From positions 62,001-126,000 of the IMG/VR virus record IMGVR_UViG_3300012000_002412: a DNA stretch of 64,000 nt. The stretch is one strand, 5' to 3'. Source of the stretch: a virus. The translations under genes and the position numbers were made by a program. Of this stretch, positions 37,186-45,890 are shown one piece after another; within the stretch, counting starts at the first letter, position 1; the number at the start of each line of letters is the position of its first letter. The notes under the pieces are model-generated. The model worked only from the letters and a program-made list of their open reading frames with translations, made no database searches and was not told the DNA's origin.

Positions 37186-37500
37186 TTATGCCAATATTTG
37201 TTTTATTTTGGAATCTCTATATATCTGTTGAGTGGTTTCAGTTAGTCTAATTGTAACCCACTTATTGTAATTAATCCAAAATTCATTTTCAGAAATTGTC
37301 GAGCTCATAATTGGCATTTCTTCTATAATCTCTTTAAATATTCTATGTGCTTCTTCTAATTTCCAATCACTTAACTCTGTTAACCTTTCACAAAAGTAAT
37401 CCATAAATGGTTTAGCTGTGTCTATCACCCCTGCTAGATAATCATCGCTCTTAAAGTTTAGAGGAGCCGATTCAGATATTTCAATATACCAATCTGTCAC
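37186..37500 (-). CDS. Uncharacterised protein between grpE and dnaJ
   Basis: A 104-aa helical, acidic, Trp-rich protein. It overlaps the 194-aa gene by 4 nt and precedes dnaJ by 22 nt. No family recognised; co-transcription with the chaperone genes is the only functional hint. Confidence 0.6.
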   Translation of the reverse strand: MTDWYIEISESAPLNFKSDDYLAGVIDTAKPFMDYFCERLTELSDWKLEEAHRIFKEIIEEMPIMSSTISENEFWINYNKWVTIRLTETTQQIYRDSKIKQILA

Positions 37501-38081
37501 TGCTTTATGGTTCTTTTTAACTTTAAGTCTCTGATTTCTTCTGAGATATTTTCAGATTCTGATACCAACTTTACTAATTTTCCAATGTAATTATCAACAA
37601 TAATTTCTAATGTTGTCGAGGTCTTGTCTATATTTTCAAATTTACTAAGACAATTTTTGTTTTCTAATAATTTTTCTATTAAATAGTCAATAAATTCATC
37701 AATGTCATAGTGTAATCTAAAAAGTTCCAGTCTTGCGTCGGATTTATAATCTTTAGAATTATTTTCTTGACCCGTATTACCCATCAGTGAAAGTATAGTC
37801 TCATGTGAGCTAAAAATTCCTGGTGGACTTACAAAAACTTTTGCAAAAACTCTTCTAATTGTGGGTAGAATTAAGTCCAGAGTTTCATCTTCATCTTCGT
37901 AGAATGAGCCTAAAAATTCTTTCCTATTAAAAAGATGATACTTTTCAGAAATGACATAATTTAAGGTCATTTCAAAATAATCCATCCACTGGTCGGTAAT
38001 TCCGCCAGTCAATGAATCAATTAGGGCATTTTTATAAGATTCGTTTTTGTGAATCTCAAAGAAACTTGGTTTACTGTTCAC
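37497..38081 (-). CDS. Uncharacterised protein downstream of grpE
   Basis: A 194-aa helical, acidic protein. It overlaps grpE by 11 nt and the next gene by 4 nt. The N-terminal 'SFFEIHKNESYKNAL' and a long helical C-terminus give no family. Possibly an assembly factor served by the chaperones, but this is a guess. Confidence 0.6.
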   Translation of the reverse strand: MNSKPSFFEIHKNESYKNALIDSLTGGITDQWMDYFEMTLNYVISEKYHLFNRKEFLGSFYEDEDETLDLILPTIRRVFAKVFVSPPGIFSSHETILSLMGNTGQENNSKDYKSDARLELFRLHYDIDEFIDYLIEKLLENKNCLSKFENIDKTSTTLEIIVDNYIGKLVKLVSESENISEEIRDLKLKRTIKQ

Positions 38082-38556
38082 CTTGAGATAAAATTATTTT
38101 AGGATATCTAAAAGGTTTACCGTTTAAGGTGTAGCCTTTGCTTACCACATCTACTATTCCTGATTTATCGCTTTTTATAATAGAAAGAACTTCATGTAAT
38201 TCTTCGTCATAAGTTTCGGTTTGAATAGGTTCTATACCTTGAGATTTTAAAAAGGTGTCTAACTTGGTGATAATTAATTTTAGACCACTTCCTACCTCTT
38301 TAGAAGATTTTACGGCATAACTTAAATCATTATCCATATCAAGAATTGATTGCAGCATTTTAACCTTTGTGCCATTGACTAACTCTTCTTTTTCTTTTTG
38401 AACCCTTTTTTTATAGTTTTCAAATTCGGCAGAAAGCCGTAAATATTTCTCGGTAGATTCTCTTAAACTTGATTCTAAGGTTGATATTGTTTCAGATGAG
38501 TCAGTGGTCTGAGTGATGTTTTCGGTTTTAGATTTTTTATTTTTCTTTTCAGTCAT
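38071..38556 (-). CDS. grpE: GrpE nucleotide-exchange factor
   Basis: A 161-aa protein: a charged N-terminal tail, a long dimerising helix with 'YLRLSAEFENYKKRVQKEKE', and a C-terminal beta-wing 'IEPIQTETYDEELHEVLS...VVSKGYTLNGKPFRYPKI', exactly the GrpE head. It releases ADP from DnaK. Upstream of dnaJ on the same strand. Confidence 0.95.
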   Translation of the reverse strand: MTEKKNKKSKTENITQTTDSSETISTLESSLRESTEKYLRLSAEFENYKKRVQKEKEELVNGTKVKMLQSILDMDNDLSYAVKSSKEVGSGLKLIITKLDTFLKSQGIEPIQTETYDEELHEVLSIIKSDKSGIVDVVSKGYTLNGKPFRYPKIILSQGEQ

Positions 38557-38558
38557 GA

Positions 38559-39050
38559 TTAGTAATTAAATTTGAGTAGTTTTTTTATATTGTTAGAGTT
38601 ATAAAATTCATAGGTTATGTTTTTATCAACAATTTTGTGAATTTCTAATTTTTCTAATTCATTTTTTATTTCATCTATACAGATTTTAAGTTCTTTAAGT
38701 GCGATACTCCAAGAAGTTGTAGGTTGCCAATAGCTTGGAAATTTATCTAAAAATTTATCCACCGCTGCATCAAAAGTTTTTTTTCTAATTAAAAGATACT
38801 CTTTTTGAGGTGATTGTATCGATTTATTGGATAGAATTTCAACTACGTAGGTATTGAACTTATGAATTAAATTATCGGTTTCAATTACTTTAAGTAAACC
38901 TATAACGAGCGCATCTCTTTCAGAGAGTTTGATGATTTGATTTTCTTTTAGTATTTTTTCCGATTCCTTTTCTGATCCAACAACGTAATATACATAGTTG
39001 TCCCAGACGCACCTTTTTATCAGCTCGTCGGCCTGTAGAGTTATTTCCAT
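38559..39050 (-). CDS. Uncharacterised protein upstream of grpE
   Basis: A 163-aa, Lys/Glu-rich alpha-helical protein, first in the grpE-dnaJ run. No signal peptide or known motif. A 112-nt divergent region separates it from the plus-strand gene at 39163, which has a Bacteroidota-type promoter. Confidence 0.6.
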   Translation of the reverse strand: MEITLQADELIKRCVWDNYVYYVVGSEKESEKILKENQIIKLSERDALVIGLLKVIETDNLIHKFNTYVVEILSNKSIQSPQKEYLLIRKKTFDAAVDKFLDKFPSYWQPTTSWSIALKELKICIDEIKNELEKLEIHKIVDKNITYEFYNSNNIKKLLKFNY

Positions 39051-39114
39051 ATCTATTTAATATTTTTTTTTATTTTATATGATAATTTGGGGATAAAGTT
39101 TTTTTGATTAAAAT

Positions 39115-39145
39115 TTGAAAATTACTGATAATAACATTATATTTG
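39115..39145 (+). promoter_or_regulatory. Bacteroidota-type promoter
   Basis: TTTG (39114-39117), 20 nt, then TATATTTG (39138-39145), which fits TTTG-N19/20-TAnnTTTG. It ends 17 nt before ATG 39163. With the similar site at 53.7 kb it is the best direct hint to the host group. Confidence 0.7.
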
Positions 39146-39162
39146 TAGAAAGTTAATTTAAT

Positions 39163-39351
39163 ATGGACATCACAGAGAAAATCGAACTCAACAAAAAACT
39201 AAGAGCATATACTGGGGATAATACTTTTCTTCTTTCCTTAAAAAAACAACTCAAAACCTCAAAATACTTAGAAAAAGTAGAGGTCGCTGGCCGCAGTCTT
39301 AAATTTCTTTCAGAAAAACAATATCAAGCAGCTAAAGATTCACTAGATTAA
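39163..39351 (+). CDS. Small uncharacterised protein
   Basis: A 62-aa, Lys-rich alpha/beta protein with a well-placed promoter and a neighbour 7 nt downstream. No family recognised. The clear promoter and short intergenic gaps support it as a real (probably early) gene. Confidence 0.65.
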   Translation: MDITEKIELNKKLRAYTGDNTFLLSLKKQLKTSKYLEKVEVAGRSLKFLSEKQYQAAKDSLD

Positions 39352-39358
39352 AATAACT

Positions 39359-39775
39359 ATGATAACAAGAGATAAAGTGCTTAGAATTCAAGAAAAGATT
39401 AAAGCGGCAGTTGCTCATATTGAGACGGAAGAAAATGTCAAATTTGAATTCGGTTCTATTTCCTTTACGGCTCAAAGATATCAAAATTCCTTTGTTGTAA
39501 AGACTTTAGAAAAGAATGATAAAATTGACGGTATTATGGAAAGGACTTGTAAATCTATTGGGTTTACGCAAAATGTTATCGGAATGGAATTTACATATCG
39601 AGGTAGCAAATACGAAATTACTGACATTAAAACAAAAAATAGAAAATACCCAGTAATTGCAATCGACCTGAATTCAAAAACAACATATAAGTTCGGAGTG
39701 GAATCTGTAAAGAAACTACTTGGTGGCGACAACATTATAAATAGAAATAAAAATTTAGATAAATTAGTCGGATAG
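39359..39775 (+). CDS. Uncharacterised protein
   Basis: A 138-aa protein with 'RDKVLRIQEKIKAAVAHIETEENVKFEFGSISF', a helix-then-strand start seen in several phage hypothetical proteins. A Gly/Lys-rich C-terminus follows. Spacing of 1 nt to the next gene indicates one operon. Confidence 0.65.
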   Translation: MITRDKVLRIQEKIKAAVAHIETEENVKFEFGSISFTAQRYQNSFVVKTLEKNDKIDGIMERTCKSIGFTQNVIGMEFTYRGSKYEITDIKTKNRKYPVIAIDLNSKTTYKFGVESVKKLLGGDNIINRNKNLDKLVG

Positions 39776-39776
39776 A

Positions 39777-40175
39777 ATGGATGTATATTTAGATGATAAA
39801 AAAATTGGATTAAATTGGGGGTTTCCTGAAAAAATCTCTCAATTAAAAAAAAGAGATACAATTACTTTGGATCTCTGTTATTATATTTATGATAACATTG
39901 AAAAATTCGGAGATGACTTAGAATTTCTACAACATATTAAAGAAGTCCCGGAAAATATATACGTTTCAAAATCTAATTACTATTGGTGGGTTTTTGAAGG
40001 TTGTAAATTGATTGATAAAAAAATAGAAAAGGATAAAGACTTTCTTGGGTATAATGTAAGAAACGTGGATAAATGGGACTGTAAATTAACATTTTCTTAT
40101 AAAGGGGTTTATGGTTCTAATAAAAAATCGGTAGTTGAAAGAGATATTAAATTAAAGAAATTATTCAGTGAATAG
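39777..40175 (+). CDS. Uncharacterised protein
   Basis: A 132-aa protein rich in Lys, Asp and aromatic residues. It overlaps the next gene by 8 nt. No recognised motif, signal peptide or membrane segment. Confidence 0.6.
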   Translation: MDVYLDDKKIGLNWGFPEKISQLKKRDTITLDLCYYIYDNIEKFGDDLEFLQHIKEVPENIYVSKSNYYWWVFEGCKLIDKKIEKDKDFLGYNVRNVDKWDCKLTFSYKGVYGSNKKSVVERDIKLKKLFSE

Positions 40176-41130
40176 AGATTTAATTTTTGTAACGGCTTAT
40201 TGTCCAACGAAAGAACAACTGGATAGGTTATCAGAATGCGTTGATAGTCTACCCCGAGACAATTTTGATATTGCCTTAATAAGTCATAGCCATATACCAC
40301 TTGAAATACAACAAAAATGTCATTATTATATTTTTGACCACTTAAATGAACTTTCAGATGACATTGAGCTTAAACATTTTGAATACCATGTCTCTAAAAC
40401 TCATCTTCTTAAAACAAAATTATTAAAGAAAACACCATTTTATGGGTTTTCTATCTATAGAATGTTTTCTGCTATTTCTAACTTAGCAAAGATATATAAT
40501 TATGAAAGAATCTATCATGTTGAATATGACTACGTTATCAAAGATAATTCTATTTTTTACAATCATAAAATATTTTTAGAGAATTATGACTCTGTTTTTT
40601 ATACTCTAAAACACAATTCAGATATGATATTAGGTGGTCTTAAATCGTTTAGAGTGCATAGTCTACCCTATTTATTTGCAAATTACAATAGGTCGGTGAT
40701 GACAAAATTAATCAAAGAAAATAATCTGAACCCTTTAGAAATATTTACTAAATATATTTTTCAAAAAGCAGGAAAGCCCCTTTTTATCGATAGTAGTATC
40801 GTCAAAGAGAAAGTAGAAACAAAAAAATTTCCTTCACAAAATTTGAACTGGTGTTTTTGTTATAATCAATCAGATAATAAAATTTATTTTTTCTATCTAA
40901 ATTTATTTAATAGTTCTCGAGAGATAAAATTAAAATTCAATCAGTTTATTATTAGAGAAATTGTTGAGGTTAACGAATATCGGATAGTTGAAATTGGTGA
41001 TATTGAAAGTATTCAGAATTTGAGTTTAACTATTGACACAACTACTCCTACTGATTTTGATATAACAGAAGATTTTAAAAATTCAATAAAAAAATATTCA
41101 CTAATTGAGTTCTTCGGCGAAAATAATTAA
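40168..41130 (+). CDS. Glycosyltransferase-like protein
   Basis: A 320-aa protein with GTG start inside the previous gene. 'LIFVTAYCPTKEQLDRLSECVDSL' and 'FDIALISHSHIP' resemble the first strands of GT2-like folds, and 'YERIYHVEYDYVIKDN' has an acidic DxD-like motif. The C-terminal third is beta-rich. Grouped with a BKACE-type lyase and a NeuD-like acyltransferase, so part of a second sugar cluster. Confidence 0.5.
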   Translation: MNRDLIFVTAYCPTKEQLDRLSECVDSLPRDNFDIALISHSHIPLEIQQKCHYYIFDHLNELSDDIELKHFEYHVSKTHLLKTKLLKKTPFYGFSIYRMFSAISNLAKIYNYERIYHVEYDYVIKDNSIFYNHKIFLENYDSVFYTLKHNSDMILGGLKSFRVHSLPYLFANYNRSVMTKLIKENNLNPLEIFTKYIFQKAGKPLFIDSSIVKEKVETKKFPSQNLNWCFCYNQSDNKIYFFYLNLFNSSREIKLKFNQFIIREIVEVNEYRIVEIGDIESIQNLSLTIDTTTPTDFDITEDFKNSIKKYSLIEFFGENN

Positions 41131-41938
41131 TTTCACTCCTACTGGTACACAAACAACCAGACAAAACTCGCTTGCTCCGTTATCTTCAACCGAAATTATA
41201 GAATCTGTTGTGGAGGCAAATGAATTAGGTATAACTTTAGTTCATCTCCATGCAAGAGATGAGAATCTACAAAATACTTACAAAGTGGAACATTTTTCAA
41301 AAATTGTAGAAGGTATTAGAAAATTTTGCCCAGAACTTGTAATTTGTGTTTCATTATCTGGTAGGAATTTTCCTGAATTAGAAAAAAGGTCTGAAGTTTT
41401 ACAACTAAGGCCTGATATGGCATCGCTTACACTATCATCTTTGAATTTTCAAACTGGTGCATCGATCAATCAACCGGAAATGATTTTGTCACTTATTGAA
41501 CAAATGAATAAGTGGGGTGTGATTGCTGAACTTGAATGTTTTGATACTGGGATGATTAATATGGCAAACAACCTAATTAAAAGGGGGTTGGTAAAGCCCC
41601 CTTATTATTTTAACGTAATTTTGGGAAATCTCTACAACTGTCAGTCAGACATTTTCTCAGTTGCTAATATAAAAAGTTCTTTACCTACAAATTGTATAAC
41701 AACTGTTGGTGGTATCGCAAGTCAACAATTAAGGAGTAATATTTACGGCCTAATTGATTTTGATGGAATTAGAATAGGTTTAGAAGATAATCTTCTTTTT
41801 AGACGGGGTGAAAAAGCAACTAATTCAGATTTAATTAAAAGAATTCATATAATTATGAAACAATTGGATTTATCAACAATGACCTCGAAAGAATTTAGAA
41901 ATTTAGGATATGAAAACAGATTTACTCATATTAGGTAA
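41105..41938 (+). CDS. Beta-keto acid cleavage enzyme family protein (DUF849/BKACE)
   Basis: A 277-aa TIM barrel, TTG start. 'IINFTPTGTQTTRQNSLAPL' and 'GITLVHLHARDE' (zinc His-x-His) match the BKACE N-terminal signature. 'VIAELECFDTGMI' provides the catalytic/metal Glu, and 'PTNCITTVGG' the late loop. These enzymes condense or cleave beta-keto acids with acetyl-CoA. Genes of this family are rare in phages. It overlaps its neighbours by 26 and 29 nt, so a sugar-acid role in this cluster is plausible. Confidence 0.82.
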   Translation: MSSSAKIINFTPTGTQTTRQNSLAPLSSTEIIESVVEANELGITLVHLHARDENLQNTYKVEHFSKIVEGIRKFCPELVICVSLSGRNFPELEKRSEVLQLRPDMASLTLSSLNFQTGASINQPEMILSLIEQMNKWGVIAELECFDTGMINMANNLIKRGLVKPPYYFNVILGNLYNCQSDIFSVANIKSSLPTNCITTVGGIASQQLRSNIYGLIDFDGIRIGLEDNLLFRRGEKATNSDLIKRIHIIMKQLDLSTMTSKEFRNLGYENRFTHIR

Positions 41939-42542
41939 AGGAGAAGATATCATCACAATGATATTGGACAACTTGAGCTCTTCTGGAATTTCTGAAGACA
42001 TTACTATATTTAACAATTTAGACTTGCCAATAATATCTAAAGTAGAACATCCTGATTTTAGATTAAATTTTCTAAGTAAACTTAATATTTTTGATTATAA
42101 TAGTTGGATTCTTGGTCTTTATAAGCCAGAGTTTAAAAAAAAGATTATTGAAAGTTTACAAATTTATGATAGCGATAGATTTATCAGCGTTATACACAAC
42201 GGATTCAACATTTCTAAAACATCGCAATTAGGTAAGGGTTGTCTTATAAATTGCGGAGTTTCAATTGCTGCTCAAACAACTTTAGGTAATTTTGTTTCAG
42301 TCAATAGAAATTCTTCAATTGGTCACCACACTCAAATTTCTGACTATGTTTCTATCAACCCCGGATGTAATATAGCAGGTCATTGTTACATCGGTGAATC
42401 AACCACTATCGGAATGGGTAGTCAAATATTAAATGGTGTAACTATCGGCAAAAACGTAGTTATCGGAGCCGGTTCAATAGTCACAAGGGATATACCAGAT
42501 GGTGTTGTTGCTTGGGGTAGTCCTTGTAAAATCAAAAAATAA
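41910..42542 (+). CDS. NeuD/PglD-like left-handed beta-helix acyltransferase
   Basis: A 210-aa protein. The N-terminal ~80 aa resemble a nucleotide-binding Rossmann start ('LLILGKGEDIITMIL'). Residues ~100-200 are hexapeptide repeats ('GKGCLINCGVSIAAQTTLG', 'IGHHTQI', 'IAGHCYIGESTTIGMGSQI') ending 'GVVAWGSPCKIKK', typical of sugar O/N-acetyltransferases such as NeuD and PglD. His in 'IGHHTQ' is the likely catalytic base. Acts on an amino or sialic-type sugar, inferred. Confidence 0.85.
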   Translation: MKTDLLILGKGEDIITMILDNLSSSGISEDITIFNNLDLPIISKVEHPDFRLNFLSKLNIFDYNSWILGLYKPEFKKKIIESLQIYDSDRFISVIHNGFNISKTSQLGKGCLINCGVSIAAQTTLGNFVSVNRNSSIGHHTQISDYVSINPGCNIAGHCYIGESTTIGMGSQILNGVTIGKNVVIGAGSIVTRDIPDGVVAWGSPCKIKK

Positions 42543-42571
42543 TCACTAAATTTGTTGGCATCTTCCCAAAA

Positions 42572-43855
42572 TTGAAAAAGAGTTATCACATACCGTCTTA
42601 TCAACAGGCCGTCGCATTATGTCAATATGTCGATAGTCCTTTCTATGAAACAAAAATTGAAGTAAATGGTTTTGGTGTTTCTATTTTCAATTATAGACTT
42701 GCTCAGTATTCGGATTTTAAAGCACCTATTTTCGAACAGCCAAAACTTAAAGGTTTTGAAATGAGAGGTCTTACTTTTGTCTTCAATAAAGATGGTAGTC
42801 TTTATAATAGATACGTGCTACTTGAAAAGTTCTTTAACTTAAATCAGGTCGCTGATTCAATGTATTCTGTTGTTAAAGACTATAAAATAAGATATGTTAA
42901 TGGTAAAGAAGATGGATCAATTGCGACATTTATAAAGTTACCTAATGGTGAAATATTAGGTAAATCAAAAATGGGATTTGATAATACCCAAGCAAATGGA
43001 ATTAATAGAATTTACAAAACAAATCCTGATGTTAGGGCATTCGTGAATTTTTGTTTAGATGGTGATATAGTCCCTATTTTTGAATATGTATCTCCTCAAA
43101 ACCGTATAGTTCTGAGATACCCAAAAGAAGAACTTATACTTCTTCGACTTAGGGATAATAAGACTGGAAAACATATTGATATAAAAGACCACTTAGATAA
43201 AATTGGTTCAATTAAGATTGCTCAATTCGAAGATGTGTGCACACTAGAAGATTTGATTGAAAAATCTAAATCAGAAGTTGATAAAGAAGGTTGGGTTGTT
43301 CAATTTGAAAATGGTCAAATGATTAAGATTAAAACCGACTGGTATAGAAATCTACATTCTATTTATACAAATGATATTTATAGAGAACATATTATTATTG
43401 GATATATCTTAGATGATGTAATTGATGATGTAGTTTCTCAAATTACAGAAGATGAAAAAGAAACACATTTGAGAATTCAAAAGATAATCTCTATTGTGAA
43501 AAAGACATTAAAAGATAAAGTAGATGAAATACAATTGACATATCAAGAATATGTTGAATCTGGTTTGTCTAAAAAAGACTACGCTTCTGGTAATAAAACA
43601 AATTCTAATTTTCGATTTGTTATGAATATGGATAAAGCCCAAAAACTTAAATCAATGTCCAAAGAAGAGATATTGGATATTTATGAAGATATTGAATTCT
43701 ATGAAAGGTCTCTAAAAAGATGTCAGCCTTATGAAATGGTAGTTGAGTGGTTAAGGGATAAGACAAAGAGGTTAGAAATAGCCAGAGCATGGTTAAAGAG
43801 TAAAGACTCGACGCTATTTTTTAGAGAACCGCAGGATTTTGAAGAGGATAATTAA
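42572..43855 (+). CDS. rnlA: RNA ligase 1, T4 Rnl1-like
   Basis: A 427-aa nucleotidyltransferase. Motif I K-x-D-G is 'GKEDGSIATF' (Lys112 is the adenylated residue), motif IIIa-like 'EMRGLTFVF' precedes it, motif IV is 'EGWVVQF', and motif V is 'MIKIKTDWY'. A helical Rnl1-type C-terminal domain follows. It repairs tRNAs or RNAs cut by host anticodon nucleases. Start TTG 42572 is used because no ATG lies nearby and the family begins close to this point. The phage's own tRNAs fit this defence role. Confidence 0.92.
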   Translation: MKKSYHIPSYQQAVALCQYVDSPFYETKIEVNGFGVSIFNYRLAQYSDFKAPIFEQPKLKGFEMRGLTFVFNKDGSLYNRYVLLEKFFNLNQVADSMYSVVKDYKIRYVNGKEDGSIATFIKLPNGEILGKSKMGFDNTQANGINRIYKTNPDVRAFVNFCLDGDIVPIFEYVSPQNRIVLRYPKEELILLRLRDNKTGKHIDIKDHLDKIGSIKIAQFEDVCTLEDLIEKSKSEVDKEGWVVQFENGQMIKIKTDWYRNLHSIYTNDIYREHIIIGYILDDVIDDVVSQITEDEKETHLRIQKIISIVKKTLKDKVDEIQLTYQEYVESGLSKKDYASGNKTNSNFRFVMNMDKAQKLKSMSKEEILDIYEDIEFYERSLKRCQPYEMVVEWLRDKTKRLEIARAWLKSKDSTLFFREPQDFEEDN

Positions 43856-43876
43856 GATAAGTTTTTAACTCTTTTT

Positions 43877-43886
43877 TTTATATATA
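43877..43886 (+). promoter_or_regulatory. TTTATATATA box before a tagged gene
   Basis: Box ending 5 nt before ATG 43892. Same module as before the minus-strand tagged genes. Confidence 0.5.
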
Positions 43887-43891
43887 GAGTT

Positions 43892-44704
43892 ATGAAGATT
43901 AAAAATTATTCAGAATTTATCTTAGAAGAAATTATTAATATGCCAAGTTGGCCATCGTTAGGTAATTCCGATAAAAACGGATATGTACTTCCTATGTTGT
44001 TGTGGGTTTATGATGTCTGTGAAGGTTCTTTTAGGGAAGGTGATTATGAGTCAGAAATTTCAGCAACTGGTGTTAAGTTAGTTAAGAAGTGGAATTTAGA
44101 AGGTGGTTTATCTGGATCTTATTTTAGATTTGAAAGTGAAAGAAGAGGAATTATTTTTACACACTTGAATGGGGTGAATTTAGAATTCTGTGATTCCAAA
44201 CCATCAGGATATCAATTACCAGAAGATATTGAGAGTAGAGCTACTGGTTTATTTGAAAAATATAATTTAGGAAGTCCTATTTTTGCAATAGTTGTTAAAG
44301 ATTTTGAAGATGGTGTCAAAGTAGCCACAACTGGTTCTAACTGGCATCTGATAAAAAAGTTAGGTATTAAAAGATTAGGTATATCAACATATAAAGGTTT
44401 TGTTAGAGAATTGAATATTCCGCTTTATAGTGATGATACACAAACACCTGAATCAAAAGAGGCTATTTGGAAAAAACTTATACAAGATGAAACCTGTGAA
44501 ATAGTAGGTTGGTCTCAGAATCAAAAAGTTGAATTACCCATTGAAATGATAAATGGTAATCCTTATTATAAAGGGGGTATTCCAATTTATTTTGGTGATG
44601 CAGAAATAAATAGACAAACATTAGACTTGGTCGGTGAAGATGAAGATAAATATCTTAAAATGAAATCTTTGACAAAAAACTTGAAACTTAAATCTGTAAA
44701 ATGA
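43892..44704 (+). CDS. Uncharacterised tagged protein
   Basis: A 270-aa protein starting MKIKNYSEFILE-E, tag with Ile-Leu-Glu. The body (alpha/beta, 'TGSNWHLIKKLGIKRLG', 'YKGGIPIYFGDAEI') gives no family. It overlaps the next tagged gene (ATGA), starting a four- to five-gene operon of tagged proteins. Confidence 0.65.
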   Translation: MKIKNYSEFILEEIINMPSWPSLGNSDKNGYVLPMLLWVYDVCEGSFREGDYESEISATGVKLVKKWNLEGGLSGSYFRFESERRGIIFTHLNGVNLEFCDSKPSGYQLPEDIESRATGLFEKYNLGSPIFAIVVKDFEDGVKVATTGSNWHLIKKLGIKRLGISTYKGFVRELNIPLYSDDTQTPESKEAIWKKLIQDETCEIVGWSQNQKVELPIEMINGNPYYKGGIPIYFGDAEINRQTLDLVGEDEDKYLKMKSLTKNLKLKSVK

Positions 44705-45477
44705 GACACTTAAAAACATATAAATTATTTGAATTCAAAAATTTAGATTCTTTAGCAAATCAATTCTTAGATGAATATTCCTATCAATATGACCTGAGAT
44801 TAGGTAAGCCTTTTGATAAAGAAAAGGCAAATTGTTCTTGGTTTACAAAAGAATTTTATAACTGGTCTAAGTCAAAATCAATAGATGTCGAAATAGTTTA
44901 TTTTGATTCAGATAGAGAAGCTCACATTGCTCCTATGATTGATGGACAAATTATTGACTTCTCGGTGAAACAATTTACTAAGAATACAGAAGATGATTAT
45001 TTAATTCTAACACCAGAAGATTATTCTAAATGGGGATATTTGGAATATGAAATATTAGATGAATTTCCTCATTGGGCAACGGTTAGAGCCGCAGACAAAA
45101 GAGTAGAGTTTATTAAATGGGTGGATTTCAAAAAGACCGAAATGTATGACTGTTTAAAAAAAGCATATTTTAGTTTTGACAGCAAAGAAGATGAAATGGA
45201 ATGGGGTGTATCAGATATTAATCAATATGATGTTGATAGGGGTTCATATTTTTGCACAACAGATAATTGCATCACACATTATAGAGATAATCCTGGATAC
45301 AGTGGAGAAGATGATTTCCAGTTAGATGATATGACAATTATTGCACTGTCTGATGATTACGCTATGTATGATGAAGGGGTGAGAGATTTTATTTTACAAA
45401 GAGCAGATGGTTTTTATTGTCCAGAATTTGATACCTATGGTTTGGTTATTTGGAATAAAAATTTAATAAAAAGATGA
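44701..45477 (+). CDS. Tagged protein with papain/transglutaminase-like Cys-His-Asp pattern
   Basis: A 258-aa protein starting MRHLKTYKLFE-F (tag). 'ANCSWFTKEFYNWSKSK' (Cys at a helix N-terminus), 'REAHIAPMIDGQIIDFSVKQF' (His then Asp in a beta-hairpin) follow the Cys, His, Asp order of papain-like and transglutaminase-like enzymes. If real it would be a protease, amidase or transferase. The match is to the triad pattern only. The rest (~120-258) has no recognised domain. Confidence 0.6.
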   Translation: MRHLKTYKLFEFKNLDSLANQFLDEYSYQYDLRLGKPFDKEKANCSWFTKEFYNWSKSKSIDVEIVYFDSDREAHIAPMIDGQIIDFSVKQFTKNTEDDYLILTPEDYSKWGYLEYEILDEFPHWATVRAADKRVEFIKWVDFKKTEMYDCLKKAYFSFDSKEDEMEWGVSDINQYDVDRGSYFCTTDNCITHYRDNPGYSGEDDFQLDDMTIIALSDDYAMYDEGVRDFILQRADGFYCPEFDTYGLVIWNKNLIKR

Positions 45478-45887
45478 AGAGTTTAAGGACATTTGTAAAA
45501 TTTAATGAGAATTTGTCAAATCAGAAACTTCAACAATTTAGAGAAGACGAGGTTTTTATTTTACAAACATTTTTAGATCTACAGTATGACGGATATCGGG
45601 TAAGAGTGGCTGATGATGTAATTGCAAAATCTTTTTTAATAACCGAGCCGATGCCTGGTTTTGTTATACAGCGTCAAAGAACAGGATATTCAAGTCCATA
45701 TTTTAAATTATCGGACGTAAAACATGAACTTCTACAAATCAAATCTTACTTAGATGATAGATGGTTCAAGTGTGGAGTCGTTTTTGTTGGTGACCCTGAA
45801 AGAATCGAGGTTGAAATAGACGAAGAAGATTATGATTTGTTGGGTGAACAGGAAATTGTAAATTTAGTTGTATTTTTTAATATATAA
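45474..45887 (+). CDS. Uncharacterised tagged protein
   Basis: A 137-aa protein starting MKSLRTFVKFNE-N (tag; Phe-Asn-Glu). The remaining sequence is acidic and beta-rich with no known motif. ATGA overlap upstream, and a box-linked GTG start follows. Confidence 0.62.
   Translation: MKSLRTFVKFNENLSNQKLQQFREDEVFILQTFLDLQYDGYRVRVADDVIAKSFLITEPMPGFVIQRQRTGYSSPYFKLSDVKHELLQIKSYLDDRWFKCGVVFVGDPERIEVEIDEEDYDLLGEQEIVNLVVFFNI
45876..45886 (+). promoter_or_regulatory. TTTAATATATA box, 4 nt before the PCD-like gene
   Basis: TTTAATATATA ends 4 nt before GTG 45891, inside the last codons of the previous gene. Box and spacing equal those of the minus-strand tagged genes. Confidence 0.55.
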
Positions 45888-45890
45888 TTA

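Noticed and set aside
39481-39861. 126-codon minus-strand frame under the small plus-strand genes
   Set aside because: Antisense to two tightly spaced genes downstream of a good promoter; hydrophobic low-complexity translation.
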